A stretch of DNA of 64,000 nucleotides from Caballeronia concitans. GTDB taxonomy: Bacteria > Pseudomonadota > Gammaproteobacteria > Burkholderiales > Burkholderiaceae. Under the pieces are notes generated by a model that was not told the origin of the DNA, ran no database searches, and worked only from the letters and a program-made list of their open reading frames with translations. The stretch is from contig NZ_FCNV02000011.1 in assembly GCF_001544615.1 (NCBI RefSeq), positions 1-64,000 on the forward strand. Reading direction: 5' to 3'. Positions 28,870 to 39,491 of the stretch are shown one piece after another (positions within the stretch are counted from its first letter, which is position 1; the number at the start of each line of letters is the position of its first letter). The translations under genes and the position numbers were made by a program.

Positions 28870-29901
28870 ATGAAATTGATGCACACCGCGCTGGCTGGCG
28901 TAATTGGCGCACTGGTCGCCATCTCTGCGCAAGCGGCCGATATCACCGGCGCGGGCAGCACCTTCGCAGCCCCGATCTACACGAAATGGGCAGACGCTTA
29001 CCAGAAAAGCGGCGGCGGCAAGGTCAACTACCAGGGCATCGGTTCGTCGGGCGGCATCAAGCAGATCGTCGCGAAGACCGTGGATTTCGCGGGTTCGGAC
29101 GCTCCGCTGAAGGACGATCAACTCGCGAAGGACGGCCTGTTCCAGTTCCCGACGGTGGTCGGCGGCGTCGTGCCGGTGATCAACGTGCCGGGCGTGAAGG
29201 CGGGCGAAGTGATTCTGTCGGGCGAAGTGCTCGGCGAGATTTACCTCGGCAAGATCAAGAAGTGGAACGATCCGGCCATCGCCGCGCTCAATCCGAAGGT
29301 CAAGCTGCCGGACACGGACATCGCCGTGGTGCGCCGCGCCGACGGTTCGGGCACGAGCTTCATCTGGACGAACTATCTGTCGAAGGTGAACACCGAGTGG
29401 AAGTCGAAGGTCGGTGAAGGGTCGACGGTCAACTGGCCGACGGGCACGGGCGGCAAGGGCAACGACGGCGTCGCGGCTTTCGTGCAGCGTCTGCCGGGCG
29501 CGATCGGCTACGTCGAATGGGCGTACGCCAAGCAGAACAAGATGACCTACGTCGGCATGAAGAATGCGGCGGGCACGGTCGTCGAGCCGGAAACGAAGAC
29601 GTTCAAGGCGGCCGCTGCGGGCGCGGAATGGTCGAAGTCGTTCTATCAGATTCTGACGAACGAGTCGGGCAAGGACGCATGGCCGATCGTCGGCGCGACC
29701 TTCGTGCTGCTGCACTCGACGCAGGACAAGGCGGCTCAGGGCACCGAAACGCTGAAGTTCTTCGACTGGGCGTTCAAGAACGGCGGCCAGGCGGCGAACG
29801 ATCTGGACTACATCTCGCTGCCGGATTCGGTCGTCGCGGAAATCCGCACGCAATGGAAGGCGAAGGTGAAGGACGCGTCGGGCAAGCCGGTCGCGGAGTA
29901 A
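28870..29901 (+). CDS. pstS: Periplasmic phosphate-binding protein of the Pst transporter
   Basis: A 343-residue exported protein that binds inorganic phosphate and delivers it to PstCA. It has a signal peptide ending near AISAQAAD. The mature start [17 protein letters not shown] is the PstS signature, and further phosphate-contact segments are [17 protein letters not shown] and [18 protein letters not shown] precedes the ATG at 28870. It is first in the pst-pho operon behind a Pho-box array. Confidence 0.97.
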   Translation: MKLMHTALAGVIGALVAISAQAADITGAGSTFAAPIYTKWADAYQKSGGGKVNYQGIGSSGGIKQIVAKTVDFAGSDAPLKDDQLAKDGLFQFPTVVGGVVPVINVPGVKAGEVILSGEVLGEIYLGKIKKWNDPAIAALNPKVKLPDTDIAVVRRADGSGTSFIWTNYLSKVNTEWKSKVGEGSTVNWPTGTGGKGNDGVAAFVQRLPGAIGYVEWAYAKQNKMTYVGMKNAAGTVVEPETKTFKAAAAGAEWSKSFYQILTNESGKDAWPIVGATFVLLHSTQDKAAQGTETLKFFDWAFKNGGQAANDLDYISLPDSVVAEIRTQWKAKVKDASGKPVAE

Positions 29902-30035
29902 GCATCGTAGTACGCGAAGCACGCGGAGTTTGAAACTGTCCTAAGCTGCTGTGGCGGGACAGGAAGCAGCACCAGCCGCGCGGCGCGCCGAAGGGCCCGT
30001 CGCGCGGTCTGACACGTAGCGTAACCAAGGCTCCC

Positions 30036-31019
30036 ATGTCGGACATCAACCTAGCGTCGGCACCGCCGGCGGCGCACACGCAGCGCGCGCCCGGCCGCAC
30101 CGGCGACATCATATTCGGCGGCATCACGCGGCTCGCGGCCGTGGTGACGCTGCTTCTTCTCGGCGGCATCATCGTGTCGCTGATCGTCGCGTCGATGCCG
30201 ACCATCGAAAAATTCGGTCTCGGCTTTCTCTGGCGCGCGGAATGGGATCCGCCCAGCGACAGCTTCGGCGCGCTCGTGCCCATCTACGGCACCATCGCGA
30301 CGTCGCTCATCGCGCTCATCATCGCCGTGCCGGTGAGCTTCGGCATCGCGCTCTTTCTCACGGAACTGTCGCCCACGTGGCTGCGCCGGCCGCTCGGCGT
30401 GGCGATCGAACTGCTCGCGGCGATTCCGTCGATCGTCTACGGCATGTGGGGCCTGCTCGTTTTCGCGCCGATCTTCGCGAAATACTTCGAGAAGCCGCTC
30501 GGCGCTGCGCTCGGCGGCGTGCCGCTGATCGGCGCGCTGTTCCAGGGGCCGGCCATCGGCATCGGCATTCTGTGCGCGGGCGTCATCCTCGCGATCATGA
30601 TCATTCCGTACATCGCATCGGTCATGCGCGACGTGTTCGAAGTCACGCCCGTGCTGCTGAAGGAATCGGCATACGGCATCGGCTGCACGACCTGGGAAGT
30701 CATGTGGAAGATCGTGCTGCCGTACACGCGCGCCGGGGTCATCGGCGGCGTCATGCTCGGTCTCGGCCGCGCGCTCGGCGAGACGATGGCCGTCACCTTC
30801 GTGATCGGCAATACGAATCTGCTCGATAACGTGTCGCTCTTTTCGCCGGGCAACAGCATCACGTCCGCGCTTGCCAACGAGTTCGCCGAGGCGAGCCCGG
30901 GCCTGCATACGTCGGCGCTGATGGAGCTCGGCCTGATTCTGTTCGTCATCACGTTCTTCGTGCTCGCGCTCTCGAAGCTGATGCTGCTGCGCATGGAACG
31001 CGGGGAGGGTGTCAAGTGA
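30036..31019 (+). CDS. pstC: Phosphate ABC transporter permease PstC
   Basis: A 327-residue inner-membrane permease with six predicted helices. The cytoplasmic EAA-type loop ([29 protein letters not shown]) docks to PstB. It pairs with PstA. A 134-bp gap separates it from pstS; the next gene overlaps its stop by four bases (GTGA), so pstC-pstA translation is coupled. Confidence 0.95.
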   Translation: MSDINLASAPPAAHTQRAPGRTGDIIFGGITRLAAVVTLLLLGGIIVSLIVASMPTIEKFGLGFLWRAEWDPPSDSFGALVPIYGTIATSLIALIIAVPVSFGIALFLTELSPTWLRRPLGVAIELLAAIPSIVYGMWGLLVFAPIFAKYFEKPLGAALGGVPLIGALFQGPAIGIGILCAGVILAIMIIPYIASVMRDVFEVTPVLLKESAYGIGCTTWEVMWKIVLPYTRAGVIGGVMLGLGRALGETMAVTFVIGNTNLLDNVSLFSPGNSITSALANEFAEASPGLHTSALMELGLILFVITFFVLALSKLMLLRMERGEGVK

Positions 31020-31903
31020 GCCGTCCAGCCACGTTCGATCAGAACCACGACCGCGTGCAGGCCACGCGCATGAAACTGCAGCGCCGCCGCCGCGTCACGA
31101 ATGCGATCGCGCTCACGCTGTCGCTCGCGGCGATGGCATTCGGCCTCATCTGGCTCGTGTGGATTCTCTTCACGACGCTCAGGCTCGGCGTCTCGGGCCT
31201 CTCGATCGATCTCTTCACGCAATCGACACCCCCGCCGAACACTGATGGCGGCGGTCTCGCGAACGCGATCGTCGGCAGCCTGATGCTCGTCGTGCTCGCG
31301 ACGTGCATCGGCACGCCGCTCGGCATTCTCGCGGGCGTGTATCTCGCGGAATACGGGCAGAAGCGCTGGCTCGCGAACGTCACGCGCTTCATCAACGACA
31401 TCCTGTTGTCGGCGCCGTCGATCGTCGTCGGGCTGTTCGTGTATGCGCTCGTCGTCGCGAAGATGGGGCGCTTCTCCGGCTGGGCCGGCGTGATCGCGCT
31501 CGCGCTCCTGCAGATTCCGATCGTCATCCGCACCACGGAGAACATGCTGAAGCTCGTGCCGAATGCGCTGCGCGAAGCGGCGTTCGCGCTCGGCACGCCG
31601 AAGTGGAAGATGGTGATGTCGATCACGCTGAAGGCGTCGGTGGGCGGCATCGTCACGGGCGTGCTGCTGGCGGTCGCGCGCATTGCCGGTGAAACGGCGC
31701 CGCTGCTTTTCACCGCGCTGTCGAACCAGTTTTTCTCGATGGACATGAATCAGCCGGTGGCGAATCTGCCGGTGACGATTTACAAGTTCGCGATGAGTCC
31801 GTTCCCGCAATGGCAAGTGCTCGCGTGGGCCGGTGTATTCCTGATTACGCTCGGCGTGCTGGGTCTGAATATCCTGGCGCGTGCGATCTTCACGAAGAAA
31901 TAA
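31016..31903 (+). CDS. pstA: Phosphate ABC transporter permease PstA
   Basis: A 295-residue permease with six helices and the EAA loop [26 protein letters not shown], partner of PstC. The GTG start overlaps the pstC stop. The N-terminal ~30 residues are basic and cytoplasmic. pstB follows after 15 bases. Confidence 0.95.
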   Translation: MSRPATFDQNHDRVQATRMKLQRRRRVTNAIALTLSLAAMAFGLIWLVWILFTTLRLGVSGLSIDLFTQSTPPPNTDGGGLANAIVGSLMLVVLATCIGTPLGILAGVYLAEYGQKRWLANVTRFINDILLSAPSIVVGLFVYALVVAKMGRFSGWAGVIALALLQIPIVIRTTENMLKLVPNALREAAFALGTPKWKMVMSITLKASVGGIVTGVLLAVARIAGETAPLLFTALSNQFFSMDMNQPVANLPVTIYKFAMSPFPQWQVLAWAGVFLITLGVLGLNILARAIFTKK

Positions 31904-31918
31904 GGGCGGAGTGATTCC

Positions 31919-32794
31919 ATGAATCTGGTCGAAAGTGGTGTCAACCACCTTGATTCGAAGGCCGGCAACGCAAACATCGAACGCGGTCCCGTGCCGGGCA
32001 GCGTGCGTCCGACGCACGCCTCGCAGCCGGCCGATTCGATCAAGCCGAAGATCGAGGTCAACAACCTCAACTTCTTCTACAACAAGTATCACGCGCTGAA
32101 GAACATCAACCTGCGCATTCCCGAAAAGAAGGTGACGGCGTTCATCGGTCCTTCGGGATGCGGCAAGTCCACGCTTCTGCGCACGTTCAACAAGATGTAT
32201 GCGCTTTATCCGGAGCAGCGCGCCGAAGGCGAGATTCTGATGGACGGCGCGAACCTGCTCGAAACCACGCGCGACATTTCGCTCTTGCGCGCGCGCATCG
32301 GCATGGTGTTTCAGAAGCCGACGCCGTTCCCGATGTCCATCTACGACAACATCGCGTTCGGCGTGAAGATGTTCGAGCAACTGTCGCGCTCGGAAATGGA
32401 CGATCGCGTCGAATGGGCGCTGACTAAAGCCGCGCTCTGGACCGAAGTGAAGGACAAGCTGCAGCAAAGCGGCTATGGATTGTCGGGGGGCCAGCAGCAG
32501 CGTCTGTGCATCGCGCGCGGCATCGCCATTCGCCCGGAAGTGCTGTTGCTCGACGAACCGTGCTCCGCGCTCGATCCCATTTCGACGGGCCGCATCGAAG
32601 AGCTGATCGCGGAATTGAAGAACGACTACACGGTCGTGATCGTCACGCACAACATGCAGCAGGCGGCGCGCTGCTCGGACTACACTGCCTATATGTATCT
32701 GGGTGAACTGATCGAATTCGGCGATACCGAGAAGATCTTCATCAAGCCCGCCCGCAAGGAGACGGAAGACTACATCACGGGCCGGTTCGGCTAA
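31919..32794 (+). CDS. pstB: Phosphate ABC transporter ATP-binding protein PstB
   Basis: A 291-residue ATPase. Walker A is GPSGCGKST, the signature is LSGGQQQRL, Walker B is [13 protein letters not shown] and the switch His is in [10 protein letters not shown]. PstB-specific segments such as [18 protein letters not shown] are present. About 35 N-terminal residues precede the ATPase core, a little longer than the ~257-residue E. coli protein. Besides powering import, PstB is part of the PhoU/PhoR signalling complex. Confidence 0.96.
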   Translation: MNLVESGVNHLDSKAGNANIERGPVPGSVRPTHASQPADSIKPKIEVNNLNFFYNKYHALKNINLRIPEKKVTAFIGPSGCGKSTLLRTFNKMYALYPEQRAEGEILMDGANLLETTRDISLLRARIGMVFQKPTPFPMSIYDNIAFGVKMFEQLSRSEMDDRVEWALTKAALWTEVKDKLQQSGYGLSGGQQQRLCIARGIAIRPEVLLLDEPCSALDPISTGRIEELIAELKNDYTVVIVTHNMQQAARCSDYTAYMYLGELIEFGDTEKIFIKPARKETEDYITGRFG

Positions 32795-32838
32795 AGCGTC
32801 AGCTAGCCAATCGCAAAAAAGGACTACAGGAGCAGAGC

Positions 32839-33543
32839 ATGTCCGATAAGCATCTGTCGAGCCAGTTCGACGCCGATCTCAACGCGGTGTCGTCGAAAGT
32901 GCTGCAAATGGGCGGTCTCGTCGAGTCGCAGATCATCGCGGCGATGCACGCGTTGAACGAATTCGACATACAGGTTGCAGATCAGGTGATTGCCGCGGAA
33001 GCGCGCCTGAACATGATGGAAGTGGAAATCGACGAAGAGTGCAGCAACATCATCGCGCGCCGTCAGCCGGCCGCGCGCGATCTGCGTTTGCTCATGGCGA
33101 TCTCGAAGACCATCACGAATCTCGAACGCGCCGGCGACGAAGCCGAGAAGATCGCGAAGCGCGTGAAGCGCATCAACGAAGACGGCGCGGGACGCACCGT
33201 GAATATCGCGGAAATCAAGCTGTCGGGCGAAATGGCGGTGTCGATTCTTCGCCGCGCGCTCGATGCCTTCGCGCGCCTCGACACGGTCGCCGCCGCGCAG
33301 ATCGTGCGCGACGACAAGGCCATCGACGAAGAATTCCGCGCCTTCGTGCGCAAGCTCGTCACGTACATGATGGAAGACCCGCGCACCATTTCGGCGGGAC
33401 TCGATTACCTGTTCATCGCGAAGGCGGTGGAGCGCATCGGCGATCACGCGAAGAACATCGCCGAGTTCATCATCTACATCGTGAAGGGCACGGACGTGCG
33501 CCATATCTCGCGCGACCAGCTCGAACGCGAAGCGCTCAGCTAA
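32839..33543 (+). CDS. phoU: Phosphate signalling regulator PhoU
   Basis: A 234-residue, all-helical protein made of two PhoU repeats. The metal-binding motifs E-x-x-x-D (ERAGDEAEKIA in the first repeat, ERIGDHAKNIAEF in the second) are clear. PhoU links Pst transport to PhoR, keeping PhoB inactive when phosphate is plentiful. AGGAG precedes the ATG. It lies between pstB and phoB in the same operon. Confidence 0.96.
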   Translation: MSDKHLSSQFDADLNAVSSKVLQMGGLVESQIIAAMHALNEFDIQVADQVIAAEARLNMMEVEIDEECSNIIARRQPAARDLRLLMAISKTITNLERAGDEAEKIAKRVKRINEDGAGRTVNIAEIKLSGEMAVSILRRALDAFARLDTVAAAQIVRDDKAIDEEFRAFVRKLVTYMMEDPRTISAGLDYLFIAKAVERIGDHAKNIAEFIIYIVKGTDVRHISRDQLEREALS

Positions 33544-33579
33544 CCACTTTCACTTCAAGAAAAGGTCACAGAGGTGCCG

Positions 33580-34281
33580 ATGCCCAGCAGTATCCTCGTC
33601 GTCGAAGACGAACCCGCGATTTCCGAACTGATCGCGGTGAACCTGCAACATGCGGGACATTGCCCTATTCGCGCGTACAACGCCGAGCAGGCGCAGAACC
33701 TCATCAGCGACGTGCTCCCCGATCTCGTGCTGCTCGACTGGATGTTGCCGGGCAAGTCCGGCGTCGCGTTCGCGCGCGAGCTGCGCAACCATGAGCGCAC
33801 GAAGCACATTCCGATCATCATGCTCACCGCGCGCGGGGACGAGCAGGACAAGGTGCTGGGCCTCGAAATCGGCGCGGACGATTACGTCACGAAGCCGTTT
33901 TCGCCGAAGGAACTGATGGCGCGCATCAAGGCGGTCCTGCGCCGCCGCGCGCCGCAACTGACCGAAGACGTGGTCGCGATCAACGGGCTGCGCCTCGATC
34001 CGGCGACGCATCGCGTGGCCGCGAGCCATTCGGGCAACGACATCAAGCTGGATCTCGGCCCGACCGAATTCCGTCTGCTGCATTTCTTCATGACGCATCC
34101 GGAGCGCGTGCACAGCCGCACGCAACTGCTCGATCAGGTCTGGGGCGATCACGTCTTCGTGGAAGAGAGAACGGTCGATGTGCATATCAAGCGCCTGCGC
34201 GCCGCGCTCAAGCCCGCCGGCTGCGATGCTATGATCGAAACGGTGCGCGGCAGCGGCTATCGCCTCGCGAAAGGCGCTTGA
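33580..34281 (+). CDS. phoB: Phosphate regulon response regulator PhoB
   Basis: A 233-residue OmpR/PhoB-type regulator. The receiver domain has acidic residues Glu9/Asp10, phosphoacceptor Asp53 (LLDWMLPG) and the conserved Lys in TKPFSPKEL near residue 105. The C-terminal winged helix (about 130-233) carries the RTVDVHIKRLRAAL recognition helix. ATG at 33580 was preferred to GTG at 33574, with AGAGG just upstream. Its likely targets in this window are the repeat arrays before pstS, ppk and the olsB-like gene. Confidence 0.97.
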   Translation: MPSSILVVEDEPAISELIAVNLQHAGHCPIRAYNAEQAQNLISDVLPDLVLLDWMLPGKSGVAFARELRNHERTKHIPIIMLTARGDEQDKVLGLEIGADDYVTKPFSPKELMARIKAVLRRRAPQLTEDVVAINGLRLDPATHRVAASHSGNDIKLDLGPTEFRLLHFFMTHPERVHSRTQLLDQVWGDHVFVEERTVDVHIKRLRAALKPAGCDAMIETVRGSGYRLAKGA

Positions 34282-34322
34282 GCGCTGCACGAGCATTCGC
34301 GGTCATCTGATCTACCGACAAC

Positions 34323-35636
34323 ATGAACATCATCTGGACGCGTTCCATCGTGTCCCTTGTCCTGCTCGCCGCGATCAGCGCCGCGATTGGCGCAATCGCC
34401 GGCGTGCGGGCGGCGCTCACGTTCGCGGTGGTCATGCTCGTCGTGCAGGCGTGCTTCAGCACGTTTCACACGCAGCGTTTGTGGCGTCTGCTCGATGCGC
34501 CCGTCTACGGCGAAGTGCCGAGCGCGCTCGGCATCTGGGGCGAAATCTACTACCGCCTGCACAAGCTCGCGAAGCGCTGGCACGCGCAGGTGCGGCAGGT
34601 CGAACAGCAGCATTCGCGCTTCATTCAGGCCATTCAGGCATCGCCGAACGGCGTCGCGATGCTCGACGATCACGATCAGATCGAATGGTGCAACGCCATC
34701 GCCGAGAAGCACTTCGGGCTGGACGCGAAGCGCGACCTGCGTCAGCACATCACGCATCTCGTGCGCCAGCCGGACTTCATCCGCTATCTGAATTCGCACC
34801 ATTACGAAGAGATGCTCATCATGCGCGGCATGGGCGAAAACCGGCAGCGGACCATCTCCGTGCAGGTGTTTCCTTATGGCGAGCATCGCAAGCTCATTCT
34901 CACGCAGGACATCACCGAACTCGAACGCACGGACTCGATGCGCCGCGATTTCGTCGCGAACGTATCGCATGAACTGAAGACGCCGCTGACGGTGCTATCC
35001 GGCTTTCTCGAAACGCTGCGCGAACTGCCGCTCGACGAAGCCGACCGCATGCGCTATCTCGACATGATGGACAGCCAGGCGACGCGCATGCAGAACATCG
35101 TGCGCGACCTGCTCGTGCTCGCGAACCTCGAAGGCGATATCCGTCCGCCCGGCGACGAACTGCTCGACATGCGCGCGGTGTTTCGTCATCTGGAAGAGGA
35201 TGCGAACAGTCTGTCAGGCGGGCGTCATCGTATCGGCTTTGATGTCGACGACTCACTGACGGTCGCGGGCGCGGAAACGGAAGTGGTGAGCGCGCTCGGC
35301 AATCTCGTGACGAACGCGGTGCGCTATACGCCCGAAGGCGGAGCCATCGACGTGACGTGGCAGCGCGAAAACGATCGCGCCGTGTTCATGGTGAAGGACA
35401 GCGGGCCGGGCATCGCCGCCGAACATATCCCGCGTCTGACGGAGCGGTTCTATCGAATCGACCGCAGCCGCTCGCGCGATACGGGCGGCACGGGACTCGG
35501 GCTCGCCATCGTCAAGCATGTGCTGCAACGGCATCACGCCGAACTCGATGTGAAGAGCGAAGTGGGGCGGGGCAGCACGTTCATCGTGCGCTTTCCTGCA
35601 TCGCGCACGGCGTTGAGGAAGTCGCTCGCGGCTTGA
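34323..35636 (+). CDS. phoR: Phosphate regulon sensor histidine kinase PhoR
   Basis: A 437-residue kinase with two N-terminal membrane helices (about residues 8-25 and 30-48), a PAS domain (about 95-200, FIQAIQASPNGVAMLDD) and a DHp helix with phosphoacceptor His216 in VSHELKTPL. The ATPase domain follows: N box NLVTNAVRYTP, G1 DSGPGIA, G2 GTGLGLAIVKH. It lacks a large periplasmic domain, as expected for PhoR, which senses through PstSCAB/PhoU. It follows phoB after 41 bases. Confidence 0.95.
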   Translation: MNIIWTRSIVSLVLLAAISAAIGAIAGVRAALTFAVVMLVVQACFSTFHTQRLWRLLDAPVYGEVPSALGIWGEIYYRLHKLAKRWHAQVRQVEQQHSRFIQAIQASPNGVAMLDDHDQIEWCNAIAEKHFGLDAKRDLRQHITHLVRQPDFIRYLNSHHYEEMLIMRGMGENRQRTISVQVFPYGEHRKLILTQDITELERTDSMRRDFVANVSHELKTPLTVLSGFLETLRELPLDEADRMRYLDMMDSQATRMQNIVRDLLVLANLEGDIRPPGDELLDMRAVFRHLEEDANSLSGGRHRIGFDVDDSLTVAGAETEVVSALGNLVTNAVRYTPEGGAIDVTWQRENDRAVFMVKDSGPGIAAEHIPRLTERFYRIDRSRSRDTGGTGLGLAIVKHVLQRHHAELDVKSEVGRGSTFIVRFPASRTALRKSLAA

Positions 35637-35650
35637 ACTGCTTTAGCGGC

Positions 35651-37714
35651 TCAGGAACAGAACTTCGCGAGCAAGCCCAGCTGTGCATTGCGAATGGCTT
35701 TGCCCGAGCGGCGCTTGCGATAGTGCCCGTCGCTTTGCATGACCCATGCGGATTGATTGTCGCCGAGACATACGGACAGTCCTTCGGCGATCACGCGGCG
35801 CTTGAGCCGCCTGTCGCGAATGGGAAACGCCACTTCCACGCGACGGAAGAAGTTGCGGTCCATCCAGTCGGCGCTCGACAGATACACGTCTTCCTTGCCG
35901 TTCGCATAGAAATAGAAGATGCGATGATGCTCCAGAAAGCGTCCGACGATGGACCTGACCGTGATGTTCTCCGACAGATCTTCGACGCCCGGCTTCAGCG
36001 AACACACGCCGCGCACGATCAGATCGATCTTCACGCCCGCATGCGATGCCTCGTAGAGCGCGGCGATCACGGTCGGTTCGAGCAGCGCGTTCATCTTCGC
36101 GACAATGCGCGCGCGCCGGCCCGCACGCGCATGCTCGGCTTCGGCGCGAATCGCTTCGATGAGCTTCGCGTGCAGCGTGAACGGCGACTGCCAGAGATGC
36201 TTCAGCGCGATCTCGCCGCCGATGCCCGTCAACTGCTGAAACACGTGATGCACGTCTTCGCAGACTTCCTGATCGGCGGTCATCAGACCGAAGTCGGTAT
36301 AAAGGCGCGCCGTGCGCGGATGATAGTTGCCCGTGCCGAGATGCGCATAACGCTTGAGCACGCTCTTGCCGTTCTGCGATACGCGCCGCACGATCAGCAT
36401 CATCTTGGCGTGGCATTTGTGGCCGACCACGCCGTACACCACATGCGCGCCGACCGCTTCCAGTTGCGACGCCCAGTTGATGTTCGTCTCTTCGTCGAAG
36501 CGCGCGAGCAGTTCCACCACGACGGTCACTTCCTTGCCGTTGCGCGCGGCCTGCATGAGCGCGTCCATCAGCGGCGAATCGGTGCCGGTGCGATAGATGG
36601 TCTGCTTGATCGCGACGACTTGCGGGTCCTTGGCGGCCTGCAGCAGCAGTTCGAGCACGGGCTGAAAGCTCTCGTACGGATGATGCAGCAGCAGATCGCC
36701 CTGATCGATCGCATCGAAGAGATTGGTCGTATTCGCGATGCTCTTCGGCACCGCTGGAATGTGCGGCACGAACTTGAGGTCCGGCCGGTCCACCATCTCG
36801 GGCAATTGCATGAGCCGCACGAGATTGACAGGACCGTTCACGCGATAGCAATCGCGCGCATTCAACTGGCTTTCGTCGAGCAGGCGGCGAATGAGATGCG
36901 GCGGCGTTTCAGCCGATACTTCGAGCCGCACCGCGTTGCCGAGATGCCGCGCCGGCAGTTCGCCCTGCAACGCGACGCGCAGATTCGTGATTTCGTCTTC
37001 ATCGACGAAAAGCTCGCTATTGCGCGTGATGCGAAACTGATTGCAATTGCGCACGAGAAGATGCGGGAACAGTTCGCTCACGAAGCGCTGCATGAACGAA
37101 CTCAGCAGCACGAAGCCATGCGGATAACCCGACAGCGCTTCCGGCATGCGCACGAGGCGCGGCAGCGCGCGCGGCGCCTGCACGATGCCCATCACCGCCT
37201 GACGGCCGAACGCATCCGTGCCTTCCAGTTCGACGACGAAGTTCAGGCTCTTGTTCAGCACGCGCGGAAACGGATGCGCGGGATCGAGGCCGATCGGCGT
37301 CAGCACGGGCAGCAGTTCGTTCAGGAAATATTCGCGCGCCCATGCGGTCTGCTGATCGCTCCAGCTTTCGACGCCATGAAAATAGATGCCTTCCATTTCG
37401 AGCGCGGGAAGGACGATATCGTGCAGCATCGCGTATTGTTGATGCACGAGGCGTTGCGCGCGTTCGGAAACGAGATCGTAGACGTGCTGCAGCGACATGC
37501 CGTCCGGCGTGAGCGAGCCGGGGTTGTCGCGCATCTGCTCCTGGAGGCCCGCCATGCGGACTTCGAAGAATTCGTCGAGATTGCTGCTGGTGATGCAAAG
37601 AAAGCGCAGGCGTTCCAGCAAGGGCACCGAAGTATCGGCCGCTTGCGCGAGTACCCGCTCGTTGAAACCTAGAATGCCCAGTTCACGGTTGAAGAGCGGA
37701 TAGCGTATGGACAT
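35651..37714 (-). CDS. ppk: Polyphosphate kinase 1
   Basis: A 687-residue enzyme that reversibly polymerises the gamma-phosphate of ATP into polyphosphate. The N-terminal FNRELGILGFNERVLAQA, the autophosphorylated histidine region VGHKCHAKMMLIVRR and the LGTGNYHP motif are present. The length equals E. coli Ppk (688). The ATG at 37714 begins MSIRYPLFN; an ATG at 37771 would overlap the regulatory repeats. The gene is convergent with phoR and divergent from ppx, with a Pho-box array upstream. Confidence 0.96.
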   Translation of the reverse strand: MSIRYPLFNRELGILGFNERVLAQAADTSVPLLERLRFLCITSSNLDEFFEVRMAGLQEQMRDNPGSLTPDGMSLQHVYDLVSERAQRLVHQQYAMLHDIVLPALEMEGIYFHGVESWSDQQTAWAREYFLNELLPVLTPIGLDPAHPFPRVLNKSLNFVVELEGTDAFGRQAVMGIVQAPRALPRLVRMPEALSGYPHGFVLLSSFMQRFVSELFPHLLVRNCNQFRITRNSELFVDEDEITNLRVALQGELPARHLGNAVRLEVSAETPPHLIRRLLDESQLNARDCYRVNGPVNLVRLMQLPEMVDRPDLKFVPHIPAVPKSIANTTNLFDAIDQGDLLLHHPYESFQPVLELLLQAAKDPQVVAIKQTIYRTGTDSPLMDALMQAARNGKEVTVVVELLARFDEETNINWASQLEAVGAHVVYGVVGHKCHAKMMLIVRRVSQNGKSVLKRYAHLGTGNYHPRTARLYTDFGLMTADQEVCEDVHHVFQQLTGIGGEIALKHLWQSPFTLHAKLIEAIRAEAEHARAGRRARIVAKMNALLEPTVIAALYEASHAGVKIDLIVRGVCSLKPGVEDLSENITVRSIVGRFLEHHRIFYFYANGKEDVYLSSADWMDRNFFRRVEVAFPIRDRRLKRRVIAEGLSVCLGDNQSAWVMQSDGHYRKRRSGKAIRNAQLGLLAKFCS

Positions 37715-37762
37715 CGCTTGTGAGGATGGGATCTCGATTGGAAGGGCAAAAGAACGCTCAGA

Positions 37763-37795
37763 TAATCTCACAGTAAGATGTCTTTATTGTGACAG
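37763..37795 (-). promoter_or_regulatory. Putative PhoB-box array upstream of ppk
   Basis: Read on the reverse strand, three consecutive 11-mers align: CTGTCACAATA, AAGACATCTTA and CTGTGAGATTA. The spacing and AT-rich 4-base spacers match the Pho-box consensus. A TTATCT-like -10 follows. The array lies about 50 bp before the ppk ATG. Confidence 0.6.
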
Positions 37796-37809
37796 AACGA
37801 TTGTCACAA
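37787..37809. promoter_or_regulatory. Perfect inverted repeat in ppk-ppx divergent region
   Basis: TTGTGACA and TGTCACAA form a perfect 8-bp inverted repeat around seven bases. Each arm carries a Pho-like TGTCAC half-site pointing outward, one toward ppk and one toward ppx. It overlaps the ppk-facing Pho-box array. Confidence 0.6.
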
Positions 37810-37973
37810 ATTCTACTCACATTGCGGATAGCGTCGCTAGCGCGAGGCGCGCATTCCCGATCCGATCCTTCGTCGCGCGGCATGGAATAGAATTCGTGCG
37901 CTGCAACAGCGCGGCATAGACCACGCGCAGTGCGTTTCTCACTTCACGCTCAATCACGATTCCCGGATCTCCG

Positions 37974-39488
37974 ATGGTCACACATCCTCATCTCCTTGCC
38001 GCCGTCGACCTCGGCTCGAACAGTTTCCGGCTGATCGTCGGACGCGTCGAGGAAACGCCTGCGGGCAGTCAGATCTATCAGGTCGATGCGTTGCGCGAAC
38101 CCGTGCGGCTTGCGGCGGGCCTCTCGCGCGACAAGATGCTCGATCGCGCATCGCAATTGCGCGGCTGGGATGCGCTCAAGCGCTTCGGCGAACGCCTGCG
38201 CGACTTTCATCCGGATCAGGTGCGCGCGGTCGCGACGAACACGCTGCGCGTGGCCAAGAACGCGCACGACTTTCTCGTCGAAGCGGAAAACGCGCTCGGC
38301 TTTCCGATCGAAGTCATCGCGGGCCGCGAGGAAGCGCGCCTCATTTACGCGGGCGCGGCGCATTCGGTGCCGGCGAGCGCGGGCAAGCGGCTCGTGGTGG
38401 ATATCGGCGGGGGATCGACGGAGTTCATCATCGGCTCGCATTACACGCCGATCCACATGGAGAGCCTTTATATCGGCTGCGTGAGCCACAGCCGCCAGTT
38501 CTTTCCCGCCGGCAACGTCGACGAATTCACGATGCGTCAGGCCGAACTCGCCGCCAAGCGCGAAATCCAGATCATCTCGCGCGAATACAAGCAGACGGGC
38601 TGGGATCAGGCGATCGGCTCGTCCGGCACGGCGCGCGCGCTCGCCGAACTCGTCGAAGCGAACAGCTTCAACGACCCGCAATACACGCACGGCATTTCGC
38701 GCGGCGGCCTGGAGCGCCTGAAGCGCGCCCTGATCAAGGCGGAGAACGTGAACCGGCTGAAGCTCGTCGCGCTCAAGCCCGACCGCATTCCGGTGCTGGC
38801 GGGCGGTCTTTCCATCATGCTCGGCGTATTCGAGGAACTGGGGATCGATTATGTCGATACCACCGACGGCGCGCTGCGTCTCGGCGTGCTCTACGACCTG
38901 CTCGGGCGCTCGCAGCATCAGGACATGCGCACGGTGACGGTGGAAGGCTTCAAGCGCCGTTATGCGGTCGATGCCGCGCAGGCCGAACGCATCGGCGATC
39001 TCGCGATCAGCTTTTACGATCAGCTCGGCGAACCCGACGATGCCGAACGTCGGCAGGAAAACCGCATGTTCCTCGCGTGGGCGGCGTCGCTGCACGAGAT
39101 CGGTTTGTCGATCGCGCATAGCGCGTATCACAAGCACTCGGCGTATATCGCGAGCAACGCGGACATGCCCGGCTTCTCGCGCACGGATCAGGCGCGCCTC
39201 GCGGCGCTCGTGCTCGGCCACGCGGGCAAGCTCGGCAAACTCGCGCAGGCGCGCGACGTCGACTGGACGCTGCTTTTCTGTCTGCGCCTCGCGGCGCTGC
39301 TGTCCCGGCGACGCACGGACGTCGGGCTGCCCGGCATCGAGGTCAAGGCGACGGCGGGCGGCTTCGACGTGCGCCTGCCGAGCGAGTGGGTGACGAACAA
39401 TCCGCTCACCGACTACAGCCTCGTGCAGGAAGCAATGGAATGGGAAAAGATCGGGCGCCCGTATCGCGTGGTCTATACGGGCGAATGA
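37974..39488 (+). CDS. ppx: Exopolyphosphatase (Ppx/GppA family)
   Basis: A 504-residue ASKHA-fold phosphatase that removes terminal phosphate from polyphosphate; GppA-type pppGpp hydrolysis is a possible second activity. The phosphate-1 loop is AAVDLGSNSFRL, phosphate-2 is VVDIGGGSTEF, and GREEAR and SSGTARAL-type segments follow. The C-terminal region (from ~310) resembles the HD-like domain of Ppx. It is divergent from ppk and so balances polyphosphate synthesis. Confidence 0.95.
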   Translation: MVTHPHLLAAVDLGSNSFRLIVGRVEETPAGSQIYQVDALREPVRLAAGLSRDKMLDRASQLRGWDALKRFGERLRDFHPDQVRAVATNTLRVAKNAHDFLVEAENALGFPIEVIAGREEARLIYAGAAHSVPASAGKRLVVDIGGGSTEFIIGSHYTPIHMESLYIGCVSHSRQFFPAGNVDEFTMRQAELAAKREIQIISREYKQTGWDQAIGSSGTARALAELVEANSFNDPQYTHGISRGGLERLKRALIKAENVNRLKLVALKPDRIPVLAGGLSIMLGVFEELGIDYVDTTDGALRLGVLYDLLGRSQHQDMRTVTVEGFKRRYAVDAAQAERIGDLAISFYDQLGEPDDAERRQENRMFLAWAASLHEIGLSIAHSAYHKHSAYIASNADMPGFSRTDQARLAALVLGHAGKLGKLAQARDVDWTLLFCLRLAALLSRRRTDVGLPGIEVKATAGGFDVRLPSEWVTNNPLTDYSLVQEAMEWEKIGRPYRVVYTGE

Positions 39489-39491
39489 CGT

